The position numbers were made by a program, and so were the translations under genes. This document shows positions 32,741 through 41,535 of a stretch of DNA of 44,342 bases, piece by piece; position 1 is the first letter of the stretch; every line of letters begins with the position of its first letter. The notes under the pieces are model-generated. The model did no database searches. It had not been told where the DNA came from and saw only the letters and a program-made list of their open reading frames with translations. Source of the DNA: Microthrixaceae bacterium (GTDB lineage Bacteria; Actinomycetota; Acidimicrobiia; Acidimicrobiales; Microtrichaceae); assembly GCA_020845705.1 (NCBI GenBank), contig JADLFH010000039.1, positions 1-44,342 of the forward strand. The letters run 5' to 3'.

Positions 32741-34350
32741 CAGGCTGCCATCCCAGTGCGCGGAAGTCGCGTGCTCACCCGAACTCCCGCCAACCGCATC
32801 CCGGCCAGATACAGCACCGTTCCCAGGCCGCCGACGACGGCAACGGTCAACATCGACGCCGGACGGCCCGACGGGGCCCAGGTGTCGGCCGCGAACCACA
32901 TGGCCAACCCCAGCGGCACGGCAACTGCCAGCACCCGGCCCAGCACGGGCGGAATCGGCCAGGAACCGGTCCTCCGCCGCAAGGCCACGGCGAGGATCGA
33001 CGAGCCCAACAGGAACGCCGAGCTGTGAGCGATGCCCAGCGCGTAGACCGTGGCGCTCCCCTCGCTCAGGCGACCCGCCACCACCATCGCGACGACACCG
33101 GCCACACACGACACACCGCCGGCCACCGCCGGGGTGCGGCTGTCGCCAAGCGCGTACCAGGCACGAGACAGCAGGAAGAACGCTCCGTAGGGCAACAACC
33201 CCAGCGCCAGCGACGCCAGCGCTGCGGCCAACACCCCGACTCCGGCCTCGGTGGCGGACTCTCCGAATGCAGCCACTCGCATCGCGGGCACCGCAAGGGC
33301 CACGGCGAGGGCGCTCAGCGGCACCAACGCGACCGTCATCGAGTCCAACGCCCAGCGCAGCGACGCCCCGAACGCGTCGTGGCGGCCCGCCGCGTGCTCC
33401 TCGACCAACTCGTTGAGGATCGCCGTGTGCAACGGCTGCGCGATGATTCCGTAGGGGGCGAGAAAGAAGAACCAGCCCACCTGATATGCCACGACGCCCC
33501 CTTCCACGCCGCCGCCCACGACGGTCGTCGCCGCCAGCAGTAGTGCCGCGAAACCATGTTGGAGACTCGCCCACCCCGACAGGCCGATCACCGTGCGGAG
33601 CCGGGGATGGTCCCAACCGAAGCGCGGCCAAAGGCGCAACCCACCCCTGTGGGCGGCAACGACAGGGGCCGCCACGAAGGCGACGACGCCCAGCGTGCCG
33701 CCGAGACCCAACAGGAGCTGCTCGGTCCCGCTCAGAACCAGGCCCGGCGCAGGACCGGCAACCGCGCGGAACGCCAGGAGGAACCCGACCATCACGACGG
33801 TGTTGCCGATGGGTGCCGCCGCCGGCACCAGGTAGCGGCGCTGAGCCTGCAAGAGCGCGGTGGCAACCGCCCCGAACCCGTACATCACCACCTGGGGGAT
33901 GAAGAACCACAACAGCACCACGGTGAGCCGCTGCTGGTCCCGCGCGACACGTTCGTCGGCGACCTCGGAGCTGAGCAGCGAGGCAATCCACGGTGCGGCC
34001 GCCATGGCGACTACCGTGACCGCCCCCAGAACCGCTGTGGCAACCCCGAGAAGCTGCCGCACGAGCCGTTCGAGGTCCTCACGATCGCCCATCAGGCCCG
34101 CGAAGGTCGGTACGAGCACGGCGGAGAGCGCGCCCGCGGCCAGCAACTCGAAGAGCACGTTCGAGAACGAGTTCGAACCTTGGAACGCGTTTCCCAGGTT
34201 GGTGGTGCCCAGGACGGCGGCTATGACCAACACACGCAATGCGCCGAAGCCACGCGAGATCGCCGCGGCGAGACCCATGCCGGCAGCGGATCGAGCCACT
34301 GTCGGCACCTCGGCCCCCGCGGCGGTGTCCGCGCTCAGTTCGCCACCCAT
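32740..34350 (-). CDS. murJ: Lipid II flippase MurJ/MviN family
   Basis: MurJ translocates lipid-linked peptidoglycan precursor across the membrane. The 536-residue protein shows about 14 hydrophobic segments. The first has AISRGFGALRVLVIAAVLGTTNLGNAFQGSNSFSNVLFELLAAGALSAVLVP, a classic MviN start with the Arg and Asn/Glu loop. PQVVMYGFGAVATALLQAQRRYLVPAAAPI is the second conserved stretch. In mycobacteria MurJ has a long C-terminal extension; this one does not. It overlaps the upstream steB by 16 nt and the downstream AlkP-fold gene by 1 nt. The context with steA, steB and a MraY-like protein is an envelope-building operon. Confidence 0.93.
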   Translation of the reverse strand: MGGELSADTAAGAEVPTVARSAAGMGLAAAISRGFGALRVLVIAAVLGTTNLGNAFQGSNSFSNVLFELLAAGALSAVLVPTFAGLMGDREDLERLVRQLLGVATAVLGAVTVVAMAAAPWIASLLSSEVADERVARDQQRLTVVLLWFFIPQVVMYGFGAVATALLQAQRRYLVPAAAPIGNTVVMVGFLLAFRAVAGPAPGLVLSGTEQLLLGLGGTLGVVAFVAAPVVAAHRGGLRLWPRFGWDHPRLRTVIGLSGWASLQHGFAALLLAATTVVGGGVEGGVVAYQVGWFFFLAPYGIIAQPLHTAILNELVEEHAAGRHDAFGASLRWALDSMTVALVPLSALAVALAVPAMRVAAFGESATEAGVGVLAAALASLALGLLPYGAFFLLSRAWYALGDSRTPAVAGGVSCVAGVVAMVVAGRLSEGSATVYALGIAHSSAFLLGSSILAVALRRRTGSWPIPPVLGRVLAVAVPLGLAMWFAADTWAPSGRPASMLTVAVVGGLGTVLYLAGMRLAGVRVSTRLPRTGMAA

Positions 34351-35336
34351 TCGGGCAGCACCCGATCGACACCGGGCCCGTAGCCGTAGTGGCCGGTGCG
34401 ATCCGACAACAGGTCCGCCAACGCCAACACGGTGCCCACTCGGCCGGCGACCAAGTCGAGATCGTCCACGGTGGAGACCCCCTCGGGCGACGCCTCCCGC
34501 AGCGGCCTCAGCGTGGTGGCCCGTTCCGGTTGCGCTCCACTCGGGTCGTAGGACTCGGCTGCAACAACTCCCAGCCCTGCCCCCGCAGCCGCGTTCACGA
34601 TCTCCACACCTCCGAGCCCGGAGTCGCCCAAGGGGGAGCTGGACGAGTTGACCACCACCACGAGGAGCTCACCGCCGACACCGCCCACCTCGGTGCCGTC
34701 CTCCACCGGCTCCACCTCCACGAAGCCCGCCTCCGCCAGTGCCTTCAGCATCGGCAGCGACACCAGGTCAACTCCCGCGGCCGCGCCCGAAGCGACGGTG
34801 GTGGTCGTCGCGGTCGAGGCCCCGGGCGTGGCCGGTGTGGACCCGCCGGCAGCGCGGATCTCCGACATCACGGCATCCCAGGCCGAGCTGCGACGGCGCG
34901 CCGCGGTGCCCGAATCGGCCGTGTCGGTGATCTCAGCGAGCTCGGTTCGATGGGCCTGTTCGTCGAGGTTCCACTTGTCCCCGAGCCACACGACTCCCTC
35001 TAGCTCGGTCCGGGCCTGGCCCAACAGCGCCACGAGCTCATCGACCTGGGCCTCCGAAGCCCCCGGGTCCGCGAGGACCAGCGTGGAGGTGTCATCGAGA
35101 CGCCCCTCCACGGCGTAGGGGGCGGCCGCGTCGATGAACCGATCCAACTCGTCGATCTCCCGTTTGCGCTTCTCCATGGCGAGGACCGACTCGTCGAGGT
35201 TCGACTCGACCCGCGCGATGCTCTCCTTCAGCGACGAGACGATCGTCTCGTTCAGCGCCGAGCCCACCACGATGCCGACCGCCAGCGCCAGGAACAACGC
35301 GACCGTCGCGACGACGTAGAAGCGGAATGAGACCAC
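34335..35336 (-). CDS. steB: SteB/MctB family envelope protein (copper transporter-like)
   Basis: This 333-residue bitopic protein has a short N-terminal cytosolic stub, one helix (FYVVATVALFLALAVGIVVGSAL), then a coiled-coil (residues about 30-75, heptad-like ETIVSSLKESIARVESNLDE). A globular exported domain with a Thr/Ala-rich insertion (TPATPGASTATTTT) follows. This layout matches SteB of Corynebacterium, Rv1698 (MctB) in M. tuberculosis. SteB pairs with SteA in envelope assembly and division. A direct copper-channel function is disputed. The GTG start is 1 nt after the steA stop; the end overlaps murJ by 16 nt. Confidence 0.88.
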   Translation of the reverse strand: MVSFRFYVVATVALFLALAVGIVVGSALNETIVSSLKESIARVESNLDESVLAMEKRKREIDELDRFIDAAAPYAVEGRLDDTSTLVLADPGASEAQVDELVALLGQARTELEGVVWLGDKWNLDEQAHRTELAEITDTADSGTAARRRSSAWDAVMSEIRAAGGSTPATPGASTATTTTVASGAAAGVDLVSLPMLKALAEAGFVEVEPVEDGTEVGGVGGELLVVVVNSSSSPLGDSGLGGVEIVNAAAGAGLGVVAAESYDPSGAQPERATTLRPLREASPEGVSTVDDLDLVAGRVGTVLALADLLSDRTGHYGYGPGVDRVLPEWVAN

Positions 35337-35337
35337 G

Positions 35338-36501
35338 TCAGCTCAATTGCCCGGTGATCGAGTACCAGAGATCGCGGACATCGAGCCACGCCGCACGCAA
35401 CAGCACCTGTAGCGCCTCCGAAGATGCGATCACCGCGGTGATCACGACCAGAGCGGCGAAGATCAACATGGCGACGTCACGCCTTCGCACCCGCCCCTGG
35501 TAGAGCTGGTTGACACCCTTCGCATCGATCAGCATCGGACCCAGCCGCAGGCGCGTCAGAAACGTGGAGGACATCCCGGCACGACCCTTGTCCAGGAACT
35601 CGACCATCGACGCGTGGGTTCCCACCGCCACGATCAACTTGGCCCGGCATTCGTAGGCCAGCAGCATCGCGGCATCCTCGCTGGTGCCCTCGACCACGAA
35701 CTCGTGGTAGGGCAGGCCCTGTTCCCGTAGCTCCTCACGCCCGGGCGCCCTGCCATCGGGGTGGACGTGGTGAACCAGCTCAGCACCGCAGTTCCACGCG
35801 CGCTGGGACAGCGAGTCGAAGTCACCGATGATCATGTCGGGTGTGAGCTTCATGTCCAACAGCGCATCGGCCCCGCCATCGACGGCAACGAGCACCGGCT
35901 GGTACTCCGAGATGTAGGGCCGCAGCGCCTTGAGATCTTCCTTGTAGTCGTGTCCTCGCACCACGACGAGGGCATGTCGATCGCGGAAGTCGGTGCGGAT
36001 CTCGGGACTGTCGAGCGGCTCGAAGATGAGGCGCGCTTCCTTCTCGATGTACTCGAGCGTGTTCACGGCGAAGCGCTCCAGCTCGTTGCCGATCGACTCG
36101 CGAGCCAGTTCCATCCGCTCGATGACCAGGGTTTGGTCCATCACCGTGCCGCTGGCTATCTCGCGGTCGCCGACGCTCAGGCATCCTCCCACGATGGTGA
36201 CCTCGGCACCGTCTTCGATCTCGTCCATGACCGAGCGGCCGACCGCGTCCAACAACACGGTTCCCGACTCCACGACGCAGCGGGGACCGGAGTTGGGATA
36301 GCGACCGGAGATGGACTCCGAGGCGTTGACGACCGCGACCAGTCCGACCGCGGCGAGACCCTCCCCCGCCACCCGGTCGAGATCCTTGTGGTCGATCACG
36401 GCGATCTCGCCCGGTTGGAGGCGTTTGATCAGGTCCTTCGTGCGGCGCCCGACTCGTGCGATGCCCGTGATGGCCTGTGGTGGCGTCTCGACGGCGCTCA
36501 T
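35338..36501 (-). CDS. steA: SteA, putative cytokinetic ring protein
   Basis: This 387-residue protein has a thiamin-pyrophosphokinase-like cytosolic domain (residues about 30-300): GEIAVIDHKDLDRVAGEGL, VLVAVDGGADALLDMKLTPDMIIGDFDSLSQRAW and EGTSEDAAMLLAYECRAKLIVAVGTH. The C-terminal helix is RRRDVAMLIFAALVVITAVIA. The TPK-like Asp-Gly-Gly-Ala and Gly-Asp-Phe-Asp-Ser motifs are intact. SteA (Rv1697) interacts with SteB and localises to the division site. The ATG at 36501 lies 9 nt after a TACCGT hexamer inside the end of the MraY-like gene. A GTG seven codons earlier would overlap that gene by 14 nt. Confidence 0.92.
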   Translation of the reverse strand: MSAVETPPQAITGIARVGRRTKDLIKRLQPGEIAVIDHKDLDRVAGEGLAAVGLVAVVNASESISGRYPNSGPRCVVESGTVLLDAVGRSVMDEIEDGAEVTIVGGCLSVGDREIASGTVMDQTLVIERMELARESIGNELERFAVNTLEYIEKEARLIFEPLDSPEIRTDFRDRHALVVVRGHDYKEDLKALRPYISEYQPVLVAVDGGADALLDMKLTPDMIIGDFDSLSQRAWNCGAELVHHVHPDGRAPGREELREQGLPYHEFVVEGTSEDAAMLLAYECRAKLIVAVGTHASMVEFLDKGRAGMSSTFLTRLRLGPMLIDAKGVNQLYQGRVRRRDVAMLIFAALVVITAVIASSEALQVLLRAAWLDVRDLWYSITGQLS

Positions 36502-36508
36502 CGAACGC

Positions 36509-37351
36509 TCACGGTAGTTCACGACCCCATTCGTCGAGGAGGCGGAGGGGCCCGACCCGCCGAATCACCGCCGAGAAGGACACGACCTCGCTGAGCAGAT
36601 TGAAGCCCAACACGACGATCATCACGATCGTTCGGGTCATCTCCGAGCAGTTCAACACCAGCCCGAGCCCTGTGGTCGCGCCGAGAGCGTTGGAGCCGGC
36701 ATCGCCCAACATCAGCTTCTCGCGGAGATCGGGGACCAGCAGCGCCAGCGCGGCGCCGCCCACGAAACCGACGCCGATAGCTTCGGCTCCCGCTCCCGCT
36801 CCGGCGATGACCGCTGCCATCGCCACCACGGAGACCTTCAGCACCCGACCAGGCGCACGGTCCAGCAGGTTCGCGAGGTTCGCACTGAGGGCGACCAACG
36901 CCCCATCGACGGCGAGCCGCACTGCGGACTCACCCGCCACCGGAGCGACCACCACGAGCGAAAGCGCCCCTCCGGCGAGCAGCTTCAGCGCCCCGGCGGA
37001 CAGCCGCCCACGAACCAGCGCCGCGACATGGCCCCGGTATCCCGAGACACCGGAGTCCTGCGCCACGTCGTCGAGCAGACCCAACAGGGTGAAGCCGACC
37101 ACGGCCAGCAGTGAGACGTGTGATGCCGCCACCGCCTCCGGATCCACCTCGATGCCCACAGAGTCGATCACCGTCAAGACGGCCACGCCGAATGTGGCGG
37201 AGGCGGCGAACAACACGCCCACCGCCACCGGCACCGGCCGCCCCGCGAAGTTCTCCCGTAGGAAGATCGGCCGTTCGAAGACGGGCCTCGTGCCGACCCA
37301 TAGTGCGAGCGTGACGACGGCGCCGACGCCGACGGCCACGGCGACGATCAC
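36509..37351 (-). CDS. MraY/WecA-like polyprenyl-phosphate sugar-1-phosphate transferase-like protein
   Basis: This 280-residue polytopic protein carries hallmark motifs of the polyprenyl-phosphate N-acetylhexosamine-1-phosphate transferase superfamily. These are FTLLGLLDDVAQDSG (DD, metal/polyprenyl), AGALKLLAGGAL (Lys), NLANLLDRAPGR (Asn...Asp) and REKLMLGDAGSNALGATTG (GDAGSN). It is shorter than MraY (about 360), and the C-terminal cytosolic His motif (HHHxE-like) is absent; instead it ends FSAVIRRVGPLRLLDEWGRELP. It sits between recN and steA, overlapping recN by 4 nt. It may make a different lipid-linked sugar, or be a non-catalytic relative. M. tuberculosis lacks a counterpart at this position as far as I recall. 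Confidence 0.8.
   Translation of the reverse strand: MIVAVAVGVGAVVTLALWVGTRPVFERPIFLRENFAGRPVPVAVGVLFAASATFGVAVLTVIDSVGIEVDPEAVAASHVSLLAVVGFTLLGLLDDVAQDSGVSGYRGHVAALVRGRLSAGALKLLAGGALSLVVVAPVAGESAVRLAVDGALVALSANLANLLDRAPGRVLKVSVVAMAAVIAGAGAGAEAIGVGFVGGAALALLVPDLREKLMLGDAGSNALGATTGLGLVLNCSEMTRTIVMIVVLGFNLLSEVVSFSAVIRRVGPLRLLDEWGRELP
36511..36516 (-). promoter_or_regulatory. -10-like hexamer within the MraY-like gene, for steA
   Basis: TACCGT ends 9 nt before the steA ATG at 36501. An internal promoter for the ste-murJ part of the operon would fit, although read-through from recN is also possible. Confidence 0.35.
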
Positions 37352-38955
37352 GACGCGCCCTGCGTGCGGCGACCTGCCGCTGTGGCCAGCAGCTCCTCCG
37401 CGTGCTGTCGGGCTATGGCGCTGTCGGGCGAGCCGGAGAGCATGCGTGACAGCTCGATCACACGCTCACGCTCCTGAAGCGGCATGGCCGTGGTGTGGGT
37501 GGTGGCGCCCACGACCTCCTTGGTGACTCCGACCTGATGATCGGCGAAGGCGGCGACTTGGGGTAGATGGGTGACCACCAGCACCTGTCGGTCCCGGGCC
37601 AGGTCGGCCAACGCTCTACCCACCGCTGTCGCGGCCTCGCCGCCGATCCCCGCGTCGATCTCGTCGAAGACCATCGTCGGCGGGCCCCCCGACAGCACCA
37701 GCCTCAACGACAACATGACCCGGCTCAACTCGCCACCGGAGGCCACCCGGCTCAGCGGACCCACTTCGGTGCCGGGGTTCGTGGCGAGCAAGAACTGGAC
37801 CGACTCGCCGGCGGCGGGCGCATCCGGCGTGTCGGAGACCTCCACCACGACGCGGCTCGAAGGCAGCGCCAAGGAGCGGAGCCCTTCCGCGACGGCGTCT
37901 GCGAGATCCTCGGCCGCGGCGCGCCGGGCGAGTCCGATCGCGGCACCGACCTCGCCGAGGCGGCCCCTGACACGCTCCAGCTCCTGGCCCGCTGCCTGGA
38001 GGGTCTCTCCGTGTGAGCTCAGCGCGGCGAGCCGATCCCGAGCCTCCGTCGCGAAGTCCAGCACCTCCCCGATGCTGGAGCCGTACTTGCGTCGCAGATC
38101 CATCAGCGACTGCCGCCGGGAGCGGACCTGGGCGAGGCGTTGTTCGTCGGGCTCGATCCTCTCGGCAAGGTCGCGTAGCTCGGCCGCGGCGTCGGTGAGC
38201 TCCGCGTGCAACGAGCGCAGCCTGGCGTCGATCTCCTCGTAGGGCCGCCGTGAAGCGATCTTCGCCAGCGAGGCGGCCACGGTGTCGAGCGCCGCACCAT
38301 CGGAGGACAACGCATCGGATGCCGCCAACCCGGCCCGGCGGTGCTCCAGCGCTCCCGCCAGGCGCTCCTCCTCGCCTTCGAGAGAATCCTCCTCGCCTTC
38401 GGTCGGCTCCACCGCGTCGATCTCGGCGAGCTGATAGGTGAGCAGGTCGATCTCTCGCGCGCGCGTCCGTTCGTCGCCACCCAACGCCGCGAAGTGCTCT
38501 TCCAGCTCTCGCAGCTCCCGACGCGCGGCGACCAGCTCGTTTCGATCGACCTTGGCGTAACGATCGAGCGCGTCGCGTTGTCGGTGGGGCTGGAGCAGCG
38601 CCTGGGAGGCGTGTTGGCCGTGCAGCTCCAACAGCCCTTCGCCAAGCTGGGACAACTCTGCGGAGGTGGACAGCGCACCGTTGAGATACGCCTTGGAACG
38701 ACCCTCCGCCGGTACCACCCGCCGCAGGACCCACTCGTCGTCGCCCACCACGAAGAGGCCTTCGACCACGGCCTCGGACTCGCCACTGCGCACCCGGCCG
38801 GGGTCGGGCTTGGCGCCCAGGAGCAGGTGAAGCGCCTCCACGACCATGGTCTTGCCCGCGCCTGTTTCGCCGGTCAGCGCGTTGAGCCCGTCGCCGAAGG
38901 GGATACGGGCTTCGGCTATCACGCCGAGGTTCTTGACTGCGAGCTCCACCAGCAT
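37348..38955 (-). CDS. recN: DNA repair protein RecN
   Basis: RecN is an SMC-like ATPase acting in double-strand-break repair. This 535-residue protein starts with VELAVKNLGVIAEARIPF and the Walker A GETGAGKTMVVEALHLLLG. It has long coiled-coil arms (residues about 160-360, Glu/Arg/Ala heptads). It ends with the ABC signature ASGGELSRVMLSLRLVL and Walker B MVFDEIDAGIGGEAA. The ATG follows TACGCT by 9 nt and is also preceded by GGAG at 4 nt. The stop overlaps the MraY-like gene. No LexA-box-like site was seen in its promoter, although recN is SOS-induced in many bacteria. Confidence 0.96.
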   Translation of the reverse strand: MLVELAVKNLGVIAEARIPFGDGLNALTGETGAGKTMVVEALHLLLGAKPDPGRVRSGESEAVVEGLFVVGDDEWVLRRVVPAEGRSKAYLNGALSTSAELSQLGEGLLELHGQHASQALLQPHRQRDALDRYAKVDRNELVAARRELRELEEHFAALGGDERTRAREIDLLTYQLAEIDAVEPTEGEEDSLEGEEERLAGALEHRRAGLAASDALSSDGAALDTVAASLAKIASRRPYEEIDARLRSLHAELTDAAAELRDLAERIEPDEQRLAQVRSRRQSLMDLRRKYGSSIGEVLDFATEARDRLAALSSHGETLQAAGQELERVRGRLGEVGAAIGLARRAAAEDLADAVAEGLRSLALPSSRVVVEVSDTPDAPAAGESVQFLLATNPGTEVGPLSRVASGGELSRVMLSLRLVLSGGPPTMVFDEIDAGIGGEAATAVGRALADLARDRQVLVVTHLPQVAAFADHQVGVTKEVVGATTHTTAMPLQERERVIELSRMLSGSPDSAIARQHAEELLATAAGRRTQGAS

Positions 38956-38964
38956 CGTCTCCGA

Positions 38965-38970
38965 AGCGTA
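38965..38970 (-). promoter_or_regulatory. -10-like hexamer of the recN-ste-murJ operon
   Basis: TACGCT ends 9 nt before the recN ATG. A GGAG sits 4 nt before the ATG, so both leaderless and short-leader initiation are possible. Confidence 0.45.
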
Positions 38971-39038
38971 GGTGACGCCCTCCGCTCCCCTGTCTCAGAC
39001 GACTTGGACCGACCAGCCGGCGGGCGCCCGGCGCGCGC

Positions 39039-39887
39039 TCAGCGGGTGGTCAACCCGAACTTGGACCGCAGAACCGAGTGGAAGTCCCGCGTTCCGAAAG
39101 TGACGAGTCGTGCAGGCGGGCTGCCCTCGCTACAGCGCACGCGGTCACCGGGACCGAGCATGGCGACGGTCCGGCCGTCCACACACACGCTCGCCTCTCT
39201 GTCACCGGCCACCGTGACGCACACCTCGCAGTCGGGCCTCAGCACCAGTGAACGGTCGAAGAGCATGTGGGCAGCGGCCGGGGTCAGCACCACTGCCCGA
39301 TGTCGTGGATCGACGATCGGCCCACGAACCGAGAACGAATACGCCGTCGAGCCGGTGGGGGTGGCGAGGATGAGACCGTCGGCCACGTAGGAGGTGAAGG
39401 GTCGGCCGTCGAGTTCCACGTCGAGTCGCACCGTCCGACCCGGATGCGCTTTCTCGACGACGACCTCGTTCAGGGCGTCGATCCCCACCACTTCGCCGTC
39501 GCTGTAGTGGATCGTCGCAGCGATTCGCATCCGCTCCTCGATGGAGTAGGACCCCGCGAGGAAGCGCTTCAGAGCCATTCGCATCCCGGCAGGCTCGACC
39601 TCGGTGAGATAGCCGAGCTGGCCGAGGTTCACACCCAGCACCGCCACGCCCTCAGGTGCGGCCAGGCCCACGGCCCGCAGCATCGTTCCGTCACCGCCCA
39701 GGCTGACCACCAGGTCGACGCCGACAGCGAGGTCGGCCTCCGCGACCGCGAGGTCGGGGTGACCCACCGCCGCCGCATCGGGCACCTCGAGCCGCACTTC
39801 GTGGTCCCGTTGGCGAAGCCAGCTCACCGCATCGGCGGCCAGCTCGATGGCCCGTCCGGGGTGCAGGACGAATCCGAACGCACTCAC
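39039..39887 (-). CDS. nadK: NAD kinase
   Basis: NadK phosphorylates NAD+ to NADP+. This 282-residue protein has the signature LVVSLGGDGTMLRAVGLAAPEGVAVLGVNLGQLGYLTEV, NEVVVEKAHPGRTVRLDVELDG, and LILATPTGSTAYSFSVRGPIV (the GxSTAY-like NAD-binding loop). The GTG start overlaps the tlyA stop (GTGA). Order tlyA-nadK-recN is conserved in Gram-positive bacteria. The gap to recN is 83 nt, and recN has its own promoter-like element. Confidence 0.96.
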   Translation of the reverse strand: MSAFGFVLHPGRAIELAADAVSWLRQRDHEVRLEVPDAAAVGHPDLAVAEADLAVGVDLVVSLGGDGTMLRAVGLAAPEGVAVLGVNLGQLGYLTEVEPAGMRMALKRFLAGSYSIEERMRIAATIHYSDGEVVGIDALNEVVVEKAHPGRTVRLDVELDGRPFTSYVADGLILATPTGSTAYSFSVRGPIVDPRHRAVVLTPAAAHMLFDRSLVLRPDCEVCVTVAGDREASVCVDGRTVAMLGPGDRVRCSEGSPPARLVTFGTRDFHSVLRSKFGLTTR

Positions 39888-40753
39888 GATCCGAGGACCT
39901 CCGCTTCCGCAACGCACCGGTCCACCATCTCGTCGAAGTCCGCGCCGGAGTTCCCTGCGGCTGGATCCAAGCGGTGGACGAGCATGAGGAACTCCACATT
40001 GCCCTCCGCTCCCCGAAGCGGCGACGGGGCAAGATCGTCGATACGTGCGCCCGCGTCGGTGGCGGCGGCCAGCACCGCGACCAGCACCGAGCGCCACACC
40101 TCCGGATCGCGGACAACGCCACGGCCGCGACTCACCTCGGCGCGACCGGCCTCGAACTGGGGTTTGACCAACAGCATCAGCGGAGCGCCGACAGCGGCAC
40201 AACCCACGAGCCGGCCCAGCACCGTCTTCAGGGAGATGAACGACAGATCGGCGACCACCGCGTCGAAGGGCCCGAGCTGGGACGGGTCCACCGCTCGGAG
40301 GTTGGTGCGCTCCATCACCACCACACGGGGATCGTCGCGGAGGCGAGGGTGGAGCTGCCCGTAGCCCACGTCGAGCGCGACCACCTCGCGGGCGCCGTGT
40401 TGGAGAGCGCAGTCGGTGAACCCACCGGTGGATGCGCCTGCGTCGAGCACCCGGGCACCGCCGAAATCGAGGCCGAAGCGCTCGATGGCTCCGGCCAGCT
40501 TTTCGCCCCCTCGCCCGACGAAGCGACGCGGGGGCCCCTCCACCACGATCGATTCGCCCGGCCCGACCATGCGGGCCGCCTTGTCGACAGGAGCACCACC
40601 CACCAGCACCCTGCCCGCGGCTATCAGATCCTGGGCCTGGGTTCGGGTCGGGACGAGTCCCCGGCGAACAAGGTCCGCGTCGAGTCGGCGTCGCACCCCG
40701 GCGATGGTATGCGGTGAGTCGATCGCAACGAAGAGAGTTGCGAGGCCGGTCAT
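39884..40753 (-). CDS. tlyA: TlyA-family rRNA (cytidine-2'-O)-methyltransferase
   Basis: TlyA adds 2'-O-methyl groups to cytidines in 16S and 23S rRNA; in mycobacteria this is needed for capreomycin binding. The 289-residue protein has an S4-like RNA-binding domain (RRRLDADLVRRGLVPTRTQAQDLIAAG). The methyltransferase domain has the SAM motif GARVLDAGASTGGFTDCALQHGA and the 2'-O-MTase residues in VADLSFISL and LLVKPQFEAGRAEV. Its ATG overlaps the HAD gene stop (ATGA). About 18 residues precede the S4 domain, so a start further in is conceivable. Confidence 0.94.
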   Translation of the reverse strand: MTGLATLFVAIDSPHTIAGVRRRLDADLVRRGLVPTRTQAQDLIAAGRVLVGGAPVDKAARMVGPGESIVVEGPPRRFVGRGGEKLAGAIERFGLDFGGARVLDAGASTGGFTDCALQHGAREVVALDVGYGQLHPRLRDDPRVVVMERTNLRAVDPSQLGPFDAVVADLSFISLKTVLGRLVGCAAVGAPLMLLVKPQFEAGRAEVSRGRGVVRDPEVWRSVLVAVLAAATDAGARIDDLAPSPLRGAEGNVEFLMLVHRLDPAAGNSGADFDEMVDRCVAEAEVLGS

Positions 40754-41535
40754 CCCGCTTCGAGCTGTGCCACCAGGGCCGCTATGTCCTCCGCCACGAG
40801 GTCGGCGGGCGGGGTCGTGGGGAGATCCCCCGCGGTGGTCACACCGCTGAGCACCAGTGCGAAGCGGGCACCAAGGGCCGATGCCAGCCATCCGTCGGTC
40901 TCGGCCTGGTCGCCGATCACCACGTCGAAGGCGCCGAAGCGCGCCTCCAGCAGATCGACCATCGCCGTGGCCGGCTTGCCGGCGATCTCCGCCTCACACC
41001 CCGAGGCGGTCGCCAACGCCGCCACGAGCGCCCCGTTTCCCGGCAGCAGACGCGCCTTGCCACCCTCGGTCACGGGGAAGGTGGGATCGTTGTTGGTCGC
41101 CACGAACCGCGCGCCTCTGCGGATCAGCTCGGCTGCCCAACCGATGCGACTGCGATCCCAGTCCGGGTGCGCGCCGACGACCACGACATCGGCCCCTTCC
41201 ACTGGGGTGTCGTCGCGGAGGTCGATTACCTCGTAGTCGTCGCCGCGGAGGACCTCGGCCAGGGAACGATCTCCCAACACCGCCACCCGCTCCGAACCGC
41301 GACACAGAAACGAGGCGGCCTCGGCCGAGGTCACCACCTCCGCGTCGAACACGCCGTGGCGTGCCAACTCGGCCATCTTGGCCTGGGGCGACAGAGCGTG
41401 GTTGGTCACGAACACCGGCCTGTGGCCGGCCTCCCTGAGCGACTCGATCGCCGATGGTGCGCCGGGGATCGTCTCCGATCCCCACCACATCACGCCGTCC
41501 AGATCGACGGCGATCGTCAGACCATGAGCGTTCAG
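40750..41535 (-). CDS. HAD-IIA family phosphatase (NagD/Rv1692-like), CTG start
   Basis: This 261-residue HAD hydrolase has motif [13 protein letters not shown], motif [11 protein letters not shown], the Lys motif IAGKPATAM and motif [16 protein letters not shown]. The type IIA cap lies between. By position (before tlyA and nadK) it corresponds to Rv1692, reported as a glycerol-3-phosphate phosphatase in M. tuberculosis. No ATG, GTG or TTG precedes motif I in frame. The best candidate start is CTG at 41535, which overlaps the aldolase stop as CTGA; CTG at 41520 is the alternative. An upstream sequencing error is the other explanation. Confidence 0.85.
   Translation of the reverse strand: MNAHGLTIAVDLDGVMWWGSETIPGAPSAIESLREAGHRPVFVTNHALSPQAKMAELARHGVFDAEVVTSAEAASFLCRGSERVAVLGDRSLAEVLRGDDYEVIDLRDDTPVEGADVVVVGAHPDWDRSRIGWAAELIRRGARFVATNNDPTFPVTEGGKARLLPGNGALVAALATASGCEAEIAGKPATAMVDLLEARFGAFDVVIGDQAETDGWLASALGARFALVLSGVTTAGDLPTTPPADLVAEDIAALVAQLEAG

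Noticed and set aside
32741..33991. Long N-terminal extension of the AlkP-fold gene through murJ
   Set aside because: The upstream part is an out-of-frame reading of murJ. The real start is the ATG overlapping the murJ stop, directly followed by a signal peptide.
39014..39032. GC-rich hairpin between nadK and recN as a terminator
   Set aside because: The stem is only about 5 bp (GCCGG/CCGGC) around a palindromic core and has no T-tract, so it is indistinguishable from background in this GC content.
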